Assembly: GCA_029560875.1 (NCBI GenBank)
Contig: JAKQKB010000115.1
Span: 1 to 59,057, forward strand
Source of the DNA: Bacteroidota bacterium
Lineage (GTDB): Bacteria > Bacteroidota > Bacteroidia > Bacteroidales > Tenuifilaceae
Direction: 5' to 3'
Length of the DNA: 59,057 nucleotides
The translations under genes and the position numbers were made by a program. Shown here piece after piece: positions 52,094 to 59,057 of this stretch (the first letter of the stretch is position 1; the number at the start of each line of letters is the position of its first letter). Below the pieces are notes generated by a model. It was not told where the DNA came from, searched no databases, and saw only the letters and a list, made by a program, of their open reading frames with translations.

Positions 52094-52240
52094 GCTGCCG
52101 CACGATTGCATCGTGTGGCTCTTCAGCAACCCACTAAACTAAAGCAAATATAACTATTTTATTTGCTTTGCTACCACACGAGGGGATTGACTTCGTTGAG
52201 TTCTCCGCCAGTTGGCGGATCGGTTCTTGCGTTAGTAGGG
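52094..52240. repeat. Tandem intergenic element, copy 1
   Basis: A 147-base unit with terminal inverted repeats: GCTGCCGCACGA (52094-52105) and TCTTGCGTTAGT (52225-52236), partly complementary. It contains hairpin CACGAT-TGC-ATCGTG (52101-52115), the word CTAAAGCAAA (52139-52148) and the palindrome CCGCCAGTTGGCGG (52205-52218). Its 5' end is perfectly complementary to the 3' end of copy 2 (TCGTGCGGCAGC, 52470-52481), so both units together can also form one large inverted structure. No ORF with support lies in 51931-52563. Confidence 0.65.
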
Positions 52241-52339
52241 TAGCAATAAGGCTATACGTACACAAATAAAACTATGCGACTATGAACGCACGCGTCCAAA
52301 GAAGACGCGCGCGAACAGGGGTTTTGACCCAACACTTCT

Positions 52340-52485
52340 GCTGTTGTACGATTGCAAAGTGTTGCCTTTTAAACAGCCCCTTATACTAAAGCAAACATAA
52401 CGTTTATCTGCTTTGATAGCACACGAGAGTACTAACTTCGTTGAGATCACCGCCAGTTGGCGGATCGGTTCGTGCGGCAGCAGGG
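52340..52485. repeat. Tandem intergenic element, copy 2
   Basis: Shares with copy 1, at a 245-247-base offset, the words ACGATTGCA (52348-52356), CTAAAGCAAA (52386-52395), ACTTCGTTGAG and CCGCCAGTTGGCGG (52450-52463) followed by ATCGGTTC. The terminal repeats GCTGTTGTACGA (52340-52351) and TCGTGCGGCAGC (52470-52481) match at 9 of 12 pairs. The ~100-base segment between copies (52241-52339) includes a GC-rich ACGCACGCGTCC..GACGCGCGCG stretch. Likely a REP/BIME-type or MITE-type element. Confidence 0.65.
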
Positions 52486-52518
52486 CTTTAGTATTGTGGG
52501 TTTTAGCCAAATAAAAAA

Positions 52519-52536
52519 CCGCTCCAATTGGAGCGG
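52519..52536 (-). terminator. Terminator of the barrel pseudogene
   Basis: CCGCTCC (52519-52525), loop AATT, GGAGCGG (52530-52536). On the minus strand it is followed by TTTTTTATTTGG, 27 bases past the gene's stop. Confidence 0.88.
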
Positions 52537-52563
52537 CTCAATATTTGATTTATTTCTTGTTTA

Positions 52564-53109
52564 TTAGAAAGAATAAGAAACAAGAACTTGAATACCATTG
52601 GTTTTAAGTTCACCATCACCTTCATCAACAATATTTGATAGGCCTAAGTTGTAGCGAGCTTCAACTCCTAAATTTTCCATAATTTGGTAACCAGCGCCAA
52701 TGTTAAGACCTAAATCAATAGGTTTCAAGAATTCCTTAATATCATCTCCATCATCTTCTGCTGACAATAAAAATCCTAATTGAGGACCAGCTTGCAGATT
52801 AATAGCGCCAAAAGAATACTTAACCATAATAGGAAGAACGATGTAGTTAAGTTTAAGTTTAGGATCACCGTCGGCATCAAATTTACATCCTGCTTGAGAG
52901 AACATTAATTCAGGCTGAACAGTCAGTTGATCGTTAATTGCATAGTTAGCAAAACCGCCAACCATAAAACCAATTTTCATTTTGTTATCATTAACATCAC
53001 CGCTAAGGTTTGCAAGGTTAACACCACCTTTTACACCAAATTTTAGTTAAGCGCTTGCGCTAACAGCCATAAGGGCTACAACAGCGAATAAAGCAATTTT
53101 TTTAATCAT
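52564..53109 (-). pseudogene. Outer membrane beta-barrel protein gene with one in-frame stop
   Basis: Reading from the ATG at 53109, the gene encodes signal peptide MIKKIALFAVVALMAVSASA. Then comes TAA (plus 53047-53049) at codon 21, then LKFGVKGGVNLANLSGD and a complete small outer-membrane barrel (PorT/OmpW-like, about 160 residues) ending LVSYSF. The stop falls exactly where such proteins have Gln after the signal cleavage site (ASA|Q), so a single CAA-to-TAA change explains it. Frame, length and terminator are otherwise intact. Restart at Met44 (52980) would give a 138-residue protein without a signal. A recent nonsense mutation or a sequencing error are the main readings. Confidence 0.85.
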
Positions 53110-53448
53110 AGTTTTAAAAATTTAATTGGGTTAATAATCAAAGTAAAATTAATACATTTTTCGAAAAACAATACTTATGCCAAAAATTTTTGTTTCCGAG
53201 TTTAATTTTTTTGACCGTATCAAGATTGGTTACTAACAGAATATGTTCTTGATTTAAAGATGTTTATAATATTTATTACTCTTGCGTTACTCCAAAAAAA
53301 CTCACCAGTTATTTAACATACCTTTAAAGAACTTAACGTTTCCTTGGTGTATTATTTAAGTATAGTTGTCAAATTTTATAGCGTATTATCAAGTAAAATA
53401 CCCTTCCTTAAATATAAGAAAGGGTATTAATCTATGTTATACTATAAA
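53110..53448. other. AT-rich intergenic region
   Basis: 339 bases without a supported gene. It should hold the promoter of the minus-strand barrel gene: TTACTTTG on the minus strand, near plus 53136-53143, is one mismatch from TAnnTTTG. The terminator of the minus-strand isomerase-like gene is at its right end. A 19-codon ORF beginning ATGCCAAAAATT on the plus strand has no supporting signal. Nothing else was seen. Confidence 0.5.
53397..53428 (-). terminator. Terminator of the serine hydrolase/isomerase-like operon
   Basis: AATACCCTT (53397-53405) pairs with AAGGGTATT (53420-53428) around a 14-base loop. On the minus strand it is followed by a T-rich TTTTACTTGAT. Confidence 0.65.
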
Positions 53449-54645
53449 TTATTCAACCACTTCCATCCTTAAAATTTGGGCGGCAAGCTTTAGTACATCA
53501 ACTCTATTGCCTGGGATTAATAAATGATGGTTCCCAAATGGAGTATTTGTAAAATAACTGCTTGCAGTATCGGTAATTTCAACCTCAAGCTGTGTTCGGC
53601 AGGCTGTTTTTAACTTCGGGCGCGCGGTAACCCTTGCAACGGTTATAAACACTTTGCTTAAGCTATTGTCGAAACGGAAAATGGTTACCTCATCGGCTTT
53701 TACCTCGCCAGCCAAAGCTTGTCCTTTGTTGGTTTCGTAGTGCGTATCTACCTTAAAGCTACTTAGCAGGTTGGCGGGTGCAGTGCAGTGTGCAAACAGC
53801 GCTTTGTTACCCTCCACAAAAACGGTATTTGCCATCCACGGAATGGTGCCGCAAACCTCGCTAGCAAACATTAACCCTGCCGCGCTGCAGTTATCGGCCT
53901 CGCAGGCCGAGGGAATTTTATCGTAGTTAAGTTTTGATAAAGCCAGGCAGGCAGTATGCCCAGTTTGGTTTACCATTGGGAAGCATTCCACTGACAATGC
54001 ATTTAGTCTGTAAAAAGGCACAAGCGATGCCAGTCCCTCATAAACCTTGCCGCTCTCTAAGAGCTCGGTTTTATTCTCGGCATTTCCGAAGAGCGATGTA
54101 AAATCGGGGGCAACCTGCTTAACCTCATCAAAAACAATATCGTTCCAGCTAATATCTACCTGCTCAATTCCCATTCGGCTTTGTAGTAAAAATGGGCTAA
54201 CGGTAGATGAAACTAACCAGTCCGAGGTATTACCCACAACGCCCAAACGTTGTCCGTGTAAGCGCTTAATGCCATTTACGGCGCTGTAAAAACTCTCCAC
54301 TATGCTTGCAGCATTGGGGCTATCGGCATTAACCAGTACCGACGATATGTTGTGCTGGTTCATCCATGCCTTAACCTCAGTGGCCGATGCCCATGAGTTC
54401 CCATCCTTTGAGGCTAGTATCAGGTAAAACCTGTATTCTTGAACCGACTCTATGGCAATTTTTTCGGAGCCACCTGTAAGGAACATCAACACGTCGGGCT
54501 TGTCGTTTACAAATTCAACCTGCTCGGGGTTAAAAAGTCCCATGTATTTTTTCTTGGCCTTATCGAAAACTGACATCTCGGCAGCAGGAAAGGCAAGTAG
54601 CTTAACTCTAAGTCGCTCCAAATTTAAAAGTAAATTATCGCTCAT
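53449..54645 (-). CDS. L-fucose/L-arabinose isomerase superfamily protein
   Basis: 398 residues. Evidence for the sugar-isomerase fold is mainly in the C-terminal half: IPSACEADNCSAAGLMFA resembles the metal-site segment of fucose isomerases (IPTACEGD-type), and GNHHLLIPGN (residues 371-380) resembles the final His-containing motif. The N-terminal half (LGVVGNTSDWLVSS and DISWNDIVFDEV) fits the substrate-side domains. There is no signal peptide. It is shorter than full FucI (~590 residues), like the compact fucose-isomerase-like proteins. It is the second gene after a serine hydrolase gene with a 5-base gap. The substrate is unknown, and loss of isomerase activity cannot be excluded. Confidence 0.7.
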   Translation of the reverse strand: MSDNLLLNLERLRVKLLAFPAAEMSVFDKAKKKYMGLFNPEQVEFVNDKPDVLMFLTGGSEKIAIESVQEYRFYLILASKDGNSWASATEVKAWMNQHNISSVLVNADSPNAASIVESFYSAVNGIKRLHGQRLGVVGNTSDWLVSSTVSPFLLQSRMGIEQVDISWNDIVFDEVKQVAPDFTSLFGNAENKTELLESGKVYEGLASLVPFYRLNALSVECFPMVNQTGHTACLALSKLNYDKIPSACEADNCSAAGLMFASEVCGTIPWMANTVFVEGNKALFAHCTAPANLLSSFKVDTHYETNKGQALAGEVKADEVTIFRFDNSLSKVFITVARVTARPKLKTACRTQLEVEITDTASSYFTNTPFGNHHLLIPGNRVDVLKLAAQILRMEVVE

Positions 54646-54650
54646 TGGGT

Positions 54651-55811
54651 TTAGTTTGGTTGAGTATTAACAATATCTATCCCATACTTTAAGTACTCAT
54701 GAACATCCTCGGGGTGTCCGTCAATCTTATCGTTATTACGGATATGTCCAAGGCGAACAATCACGGTATTCAAATCGGGAATCACAAAGATATATTGTCC
54801 GAGCAAACCACGAGCATAAATTACACTATGTCCTTCAAAATTTATCATCCACCATTGGTATCCATAGAAATCGCAAGGCTTTCCCGATTCAGAATCCGTT
54901 AAGTAGTTGGCTGGGGTAAACGACTCCTTTAGAAATTCTGAAGAAACTAATTGCACGCCATTCCACTGACCATTATTAAGGACTAATTGACCAAAACGGG
55001 CAAAGTCGCGAGCGTTGGTGTTAAAGCAGCAAAAGGCTTTCTCAACACCATCTTTACGGTCTAAACACCAAAGCGCATCGTGCTCAGCACCTATTTTGCT
55101 CCAAATACGTTCCGATGCATAATCGGCAAGCGTTTTGCCAGTTGCTTTTTCCACAATAAGCGATAACAGCTGTGTATCGCCACTCCTATACTCAAACAGC
55201 ACACCAGGTTCCTTTACTGCCGTTTGGTTAAGAACTAGCTTGGGCAAATCTTTTCCATAATAACCCTTGGTGGTAAGGGAGAATAGAGAACTGTAAGATT
55301 CGTCCCAGCTTAAGCCAGAACTCATAGTAAGCAGATGCTTAATGGTAACCTTACCTTTGTCGCCATCCTTAAACTCTGGCAGGTAATTGGCTATTGGCTC
55401 ATCAATACTTTTTATGTAACCATCCTTAATTGCACATCCCACCAGCAGACTAACAATACTTTTCGCCATTGAGAATGAGTTTGAGATAGATTCGGTTCCA
55501 TATCCATCCCAGTATGTTTCCGATACTATTGCAGTATCCTTAATAACCAGATAGGCTACAGATTTGAATTTGTTGAAATATTCCAGTTGCTCGTTGTTAA
55601 AATTATAGGAGTTGTAGTTGGGTGATATTTTCCAAGGTTGACCTTCGCCCTTTTTTACCGTTCGGTTATGGAATAGGGTGTAGTCGTCAATATTTACGTG
55701 CTGGTAAATAAGTGCCCTAATAATAAAATGGTTTTGGGGTAACGCCAGATAAATAGACAGGATTGCCAAAGTTACTAGCCCGCCAATTTTGAATTTACGC
55801 TTCCAACTCAT
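54651..55811 (-). CDS. Membrane-anchored serine hydrolase, class C beta-lactamase family
   Basis: 386 residues with one N-terminal hydrophobic segment (GGLVTLAILSIYLALP) as anchor or signal. Catalytic motifs of the beta-lactamase/esterase EstB-type fold: Ser114-x-x-Lys117 (FSMAKSIVSLL) and Tyr208-x-Ser210 (EYRSGDTQL). The third motif, normally KTG or HTG, is replaced by ARGLLGQYIFVIP, as in 6-aminohexanoate-dimer hydrolase-like members. So esterase, amidase or peptidase activity is more likely than true beta-lactamase. A TAnnTTTG box at 55866-55873 (minus) provides a promoter, and the isomerase-like gene follows 5 bases later. Confidence 0.86.
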   Translation of the reverse strand: MSWKRKFKIGGLVTLAILSIYLALPQNHFIIRALIYQHVNIDDYTLFHNRTVKKGEGQPWKISPNYNSYNFNNEQLEYFNKFKSVAYLVIKDTAIVSETYWDGYGTESISNSFSMAKSIVSLLVGCAIKDGYIKSIDEPIANYLPEFKDGDKGKVTIKHLLTMSSGLSWDESYSSLFSLTTKGYYGKDLPKLVLNQTAVKEPGVLFEYRSGDTQLLSLIVEKATGKTLADYASERIWSKIGAEHDALWCLDRKDGVEKAFCCFNTNARDFARFGQLVLNNGQWNGVQLVSSEFLKESFTPANYLTDSESGKPCDFYGYQWWMINFEGHSVIYARGLLGQYIFVIPDLNTVIVRLGHIRNNDKIDGHPEDVHEYLKYGIDIVNTQPN

Positions 55812-55865
55812 GGTGTTAGGTTTTATGGGTTCGAGTTATTGAAGTGCAATTTAGTAGATTAATTT

Positions 55866-55873
55866 CAAAGTTA
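55866..55873 (-). promoter_or_regulatory. Promoter -7 box of the serine hydrolase operon
   Basis: TAACTTTG on the minus strand (plus 55873-55866), a full match, 55 bases before the start. It is divergent from the outer-membrane protein gene, whose own box (TAACTTTA, 55952-55959) lies about 80 bases away. Confidence 0.55.
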
Positions 55874-55972
55874 TATTAAAAAATAATCACTGTAATCTTC
55901 CCTGTGTTTCCAAAAAGTTGATTTCTAGTTTACTCTTTTGTATTATTGTCGTAACTTTAATAAAAATTGTTT

Positions 55973-57052
55973 ATGCGTTTAGCTATTAGGTTTTTTGCAA
56001 TTATTTCATTGACATTGATGTCGACCAATTTTGTGTTTTCTCAAACAGATAGTTCCAGCTTAAGCCTAAGGCTATACTCATCGGCATTTTTCGACAATAA
56101 GGAGTTTACAGGAAACATAAAGAAGGGTTATACCACTCCTGGTTTCTTTTTACAGCCAACATTTAATATTGAGTCCGCCAAATATAGCCTTGATGCAGGT
56201 TTTCATATTCTGTACCTTGCGGGAGGTGACAGTTTAGAAAAATTTGTTCCTGTTTTACGCTTAACCTACAATATTTCGCCTACGTTCAGCATGACCGTGG
56301 GAACAATAAATTCTAAGGAAAACCATTTTTTGCCCGAGCCTTTGTTTAAAACCGAGAGATTATACCTAAATCAGCCTGAGTTGGGTGTGCAGTTTAAAGT
56401 TGATAGATTAAAATACAAGGGCGATTTATGGATAAACTGGGAACGCTATATTAAAACCGGAAGCCCATACCAGGAGGAGTTTGCCGTTGGATTTGTGTCG
56501 CAGATAAAACCCTCGACTTTCGATACCAAATCTGGCATTTATGCTACCACAATTGCTCTTGCAACCCATAAAGGTGGACAGATTGATAGCACAGGATTAC
56601 CTGTAATTACTCTTATAAATCTTGGAGGTAGCGTGGGGCATCGGTTTTTTATTGCTGACAGCGATATCATGGCTGGATTTGAGATTTCGGGGTATATATC
56701 ATCGGATAAATCGCCAAACCCACAATCGAAATACAAAAGTGGGAATGCCATACATCCAAAGTTGGCTTTAATATGGCCTAGCATTCTTTTAGAGGTTGGT
56801 TACTGGCAATCAACAAAGTTTGTTAATCCAAGAGGCGAAGAACTTTTTGGTTCGCTATCTACAGTTAACCCTTCGTTCGATGAGGATAAGCGCAAAATAA
56901 TCACATCAACTCTTGCTTTCAGCAAAAATATCAACAAAGAGTTTTTTGTTACAACAGGTTTTAATGCTTACTTAGATTTAAAAAACGAGAAAACAGAGTA
57001 TTCGTACTTTTTCCGACTTGTATTCGACGGAAAGGTATTAACAAAGCCATAG
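55973..57052 (+). CDS. Predicted outer membrane beta-barrel protein
   Basis: 359 residues from the ATG at 55973 (the frame also opens from a TTG six bases earlier). Signal peptide LAIRFFAIISLTLMSTNFVFSQ is followed by strands with alternating hydrophobic residues and aromatic belts, such as FFLQPTFNIESAKYSLDAGF, LGVQFKVDRLKYKGDLWINW and PKLALIWPSILLEVGYW. It ends in a terminal strand-like YSYFFRLVFDGKV. No family is recognised with certainty; the pattern suggests a porin- or transporter-type barrel. One base separates it from the TPR histidine kinase gene, so they are cotranscribed and probably functionally linked. Confidence 0.72.
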   Translation: MRLAIRFFAIISLTLMSTNFVFSQTDSSSLSLRLYSSAFFDNKEFTGNIKKGYTTPGFFLQPTFNIESAKYSLDAGFHILYLAGGDSLEKFVPVLRLTYNISPTFSMTVGTINSKENHFLPEPLFKTERLYLNQPELGVQFKVDRLKYKGDLWINWERYIKTGSPYQEEFAVGFVSQIKPSTFDTKSGIYATTIALATHKGGQIDSTGLPVITLINLGGSVGHRFFIADSDIMAGFEISGYISSDKSPNPQSKYKSGNAIHPKLALIWPSILLEVGYWQSTKFVNPRGEELFGSLSTVNPSFDEDKRKIITSTLAFSKNINKEFFVTTGFNAYLDLKNEKTEYSYFFRLVFDGKVLTKP

Positions 57053-57053
57053 C

Positions 57054-59036
57054 ATGCAGCGAAGAGCTTCTCAATACATTATCTTAAGTTTTGCTGTTTT
57101 ACTTTCAGCATCAGCCTCTTGCTTTGCCAATAATCAAATTGATAGTTTACAAAATCGTCTTAAACAAACAAACAGCCCAAAACAGAAACTAACTATCCTG
57201 CTTCAACTCAGCGAGGCAATGCTTCTTAAAGAAGACCACCACTGTTTGGAGTATGCCGAAGAGGCACTAATGCTGGCTGATTCAATTAATTCAAAAACCG
57301 AAATAGCTGAGGCAAACTACCTGAGTGGTTGCGCTTGGAGACTTTGTGGCGATAATTCTACCTCAATAGCCAAACTTTTTGCTTCGGTTGAGTTATTCAA
57401 AGAACTGAGTTTAACAGACAAAGAATCGCAGAGTCTTTGTGAGATAGGCGAAACATATAGAGCTAACGGAAATAGGGACCTCTCTTTAGAATTCTTAAAA
57501 AAAGCTCTGACCATTCAGCAAACAATTAATGATTCAGCAATGCTTGCCAGAACCTACAACAGATTGGCAGCATCGACCTATGAACTACTAATAAATGCTG
57601 AAAAATTTCAGGAATTGGTAAGAGCTGGAAAAACAACCAAGCAGGCATTGGATTCTGCAATAAAATTCATGCCTGATTTTTTATTAAACTTTGATTCCAC
57701 TAGGTTCTATATTACACAATCGAACCGATACGCCAAGTCGAGCATCTATCCAAATCTCGAAATATCAAACCAAATTTTACTAGGAGCAACTCACTCAGCG
57801 GTGTTCGATTTTCAGAAAGCCGATTCAATTTTAGCCAACGTGCTCCAAGTAACCCAAAAGGAAAGGCTTGAAAATGATATGGCTCTGGTTTACTTCAACA
57901 TTGCGCTCTTGCGTCGTAGCCAAAAACGATACCAAGAGGCCATTGAGAGCAGCTTAATGGCATATAATATTGCTCAGAAGCAGGACATTTCAATTTATCG
58001 ACTAATCAACGCGAATATTCTTGGAGAATTATATCAAAGCGTTGGAAATTCCGAAAAGGCCATTGAGTTTATGAATATTGCCAGAAACGAGGTGGCAACT
58101 TTCTACAAGAATGATTTAGGCCTAAAAATAAACGCATTAAACTTTCAGAACGAAATTGAAAAACGAAAAGCAGAGCTGCAATACCAAAAATCCAGAACCC
58201 GAAATCAGATAATTTTTCTCCTAATAATTCTTGCGCTCACCGTTGTATTCTTTTCGGTTATATATTTCAAGAACAAAAAGCTGAACAAACTTAACTTGCA
58301 ACTCAGGCGGAAAAATAATACCATTGAAAAACAGAACAGCGAGCTAAGCAATCTGAATGCCGAAAAGGATAAGTTCTTCTCCATAGTAGCACACGATTTA
58401 CGCGGTCCAATGGGTACCTTTGTGAGCATTGCTGACCTTATTCTCGAAGAACTTAAACGAAAAAGGATTGATAAGGTAAAACTGCTCTCTAGCAACCTTC
58501 AAATCACAGCCACGCATCTTTTTGGCCTTTTGGAAAATTTGTTGGATTGGTCGCGTATTCAACGAAATGCGATTATCTATTCACCACAAAGAATTCAGCT
58601 TAGTAAACTTGTTGAGGATTCCATTGCAACTATTTTCGATAGCGCTAAAGAAAAGGAAATTGAACTAGTTTGCGACGTTGACAGGCATGTTGAGTTAACT
58701 ACAGATCCGCATATGCTTCAATCAGTTATCAGGAATGTTGCCTCGAATGCAGTTAAGTTTACACCGCAAGGTGGTAGGGTGGAGATATCGTCAAAGTTTG
58801 CTGGACTATACGTTGATATTTACGTTTCCGACAATGGTATAGGAATGAGTCAGGATATTATCCGCAACCTATTTACCCTAGATAGTTCGAAAGGTAGACT
58901 TGGGACTAACTACGAACCTAGCACGGGACTTGGCATGGTACTTTGTAAAGACTTTATCGAAAAGATAGGCGGGAATATTCTTGTAGAATCAGAAGAGGGC
59001 AAAGGGAGTAAGTTTACGGTTCAAATTCCATTATAA
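57054..59036 (+). CDS. TPR-containing membrane sensor histidine kinase
   Basis: 660 residues. The signal peptide (ILSFAVLLSASASCFA) leads into a periplasmic helical region with several TPR-like repeats (~30-350, for example SLCEIGETYRANGNRDLSLE and LGELYQSVGNSEKAIEFMNI). A single membrane helix (~385-405, IIFLLIILALTVVFFSVIYF), a coiled coil, and the kinase core follow. Phospho-acceptor His447 is in FFSIVAHDLRGPM. ATPase motifs are NVASNAVKFTPQGG, DNGIGMS and STGLGMVLC. There is no receiver, so a separate regulator beyond the window edge or elsewhere is expected. This TPR-TM-HisKA layout is common in Bacteroidota. It starts one base after the stop of the outer-membrane protein gene. Confidence 0.92.
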   Translation: MQRRASQYIILSFAVLLSASASCFANNQIDSLQNRLKQTNSPKQKLTILLQLSEAMLLKEDHHCLEYAEEALMLADSINSKTEIAEANYLSGCAWRLCGDNSTSIAKLFASVELFKELSLTDKESQSLCEIGETYRANGNRDLSLEFLKKALTIQQTINDSAMLARTYNRLAASTYELLINAEKFQELVRAGKTTKQALDSAIKFMPDFLLNFDSTRFYITQSNRYAKSSIYPNLEISNQILLGATHSAVFDFQKADSILANVLQVTQKERLENDMALVYFNIALLRRSQKRYQEAIESSLMAYNIAQKQDISIYRLINANILGELYQSVGNSEKAIEFMNIARNEVATFYKNDLGLKINALNFQNEIEKRKAELQYQKSRTRNQIIFLLIILALTVVFFSVIYFKNKKLNKLNLQLRRKNNTIEKQNSELSNLNAEKDKFFSIVAHDLRGPMGTFVSIADLILEELKRKRIDKVKLLSSNLQITATHLFGLLENLLDWSRIQRNAIIYSPQRIQLSKLVEDSIATIFDSAKEKEIELVCDVDRHVELTTDPHMLQSVIRNVASNAVKFTPQGGRVEISSKFAGLYVDIYVSDNGIGMSQDIIRNLFTLDSSKGRLGTNYEPSTGLGMVLCKDFIEKIGGNILVESEEGKGSKFTVQIPL

Positions 59037-59057
59037 ACAAGGAGGAGCGACTCTGCT

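Noticed and set aside
51959..52153. 64-codon GTG-start ORF entering the intergenic repeat
   Set aside because: Runs into the palindromic element, has no family resemblance, and its Cys-rich composition is low-complexity.
52094..52485. CRISPR array or integron attC sites
   Set aside because: Only two long copies with a large spacer, no cas genes, no integrase, and the core-site words GTTRRRY and RYYYAAC are not arranged as in attC.
53047..53049. Recoding (selenocysteine or pyrrolysine) at the stop in the barrel gene
   Set aside because: The codon is TAA, not TGA or TAG, and no insertion element is seen; nonsense mutation of a Gln codon is simpler.

Overview
The window is a chromosomal stretch of an anaerobic or facultatively anaerobic member of the Bacteroidota, probably a free-living Bacteroidales/Marinilabiliales-type organism. 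Four things point there. Many upstream regions carry the Bacteroidota sigma box TAnnTTTG, often with TTTG about 17-20 bases upstream. A large gingipain-like protease ends in a type IX secretion sorting domain. Families largely confined to the phylum are present (DUF6427, DUF4254, PspC/PadR modules). A glycyl radical enzyme implies anaerobic metabolism. Gene families are assigned from remembered motifs; no search was run.

Layout. 1-3046: 3' part of polA, converging on the pyrH-frr operon. 3137-6742: promoter, a 23-codon leader ORF with alternative RNA pairings, a HypD-like glycyl radical enzyme and its activase. 6772-12152: two proline-directed peptidases (S9 DPP IV type, M24 Xaa-Pro aminopeptidase) and a PurF-like protein lacking the glutaminase Cys2. 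12283-16941: typA, then the DUF177-rpmF-plsX-fabH cluster linking ribosome and lipid synthesis. 17092-19742 (minus): tRNA-Gln and a PspC-PadR-PspC membrane-stress module. 19970-25323: DUF2797 protein, a REP-like element, an e(P4)-type phosphatase, and an exported protein of about 1057 residues built from an exact 91-residue repeat. 25387-28203: purD, DUF6427 membrane protein, a short DEDDh exonuclease. 28335-36303: a seven-PAS sensor kinase, its receiver protein, and a converging hybrid kinase. 36429-41726: the C25 protease. 42039-44713: TolC and HlyD-type efflux parts without an inner-membrane pump. 44854-48294: tsaB, a DUF3108 protein and three tandem paralogous lipoproteins. 48432-51930: U32 protein, DUF4254, a GT9 glycosyltransferase, a small ferredoxin and a VF530 protein. 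51931-52563: two copies of a ~146-base palindromic element in tandem. 52564-53109: an outer-membrane barrel gene broken by a single stop codon. 53449-55811 (minus): serine hydrolase plus a fucose-isomerase-like protein. 55973-59036: an outer-membrane protein followed one base later by a TPR histidine kinase.

Most genes are housekeeping or envelope functions. The least explained items are the 91-residue repeat protein, the leader upstream of the glycyl radical enzyme, the tandem lipoprotein family, the 246-base-period intergenic repeat, the nonsense-interrupted barrel gene and the PurF-like protein without its nucleophile. I saw no CRISPR array, phage, integrase or transposase gene.
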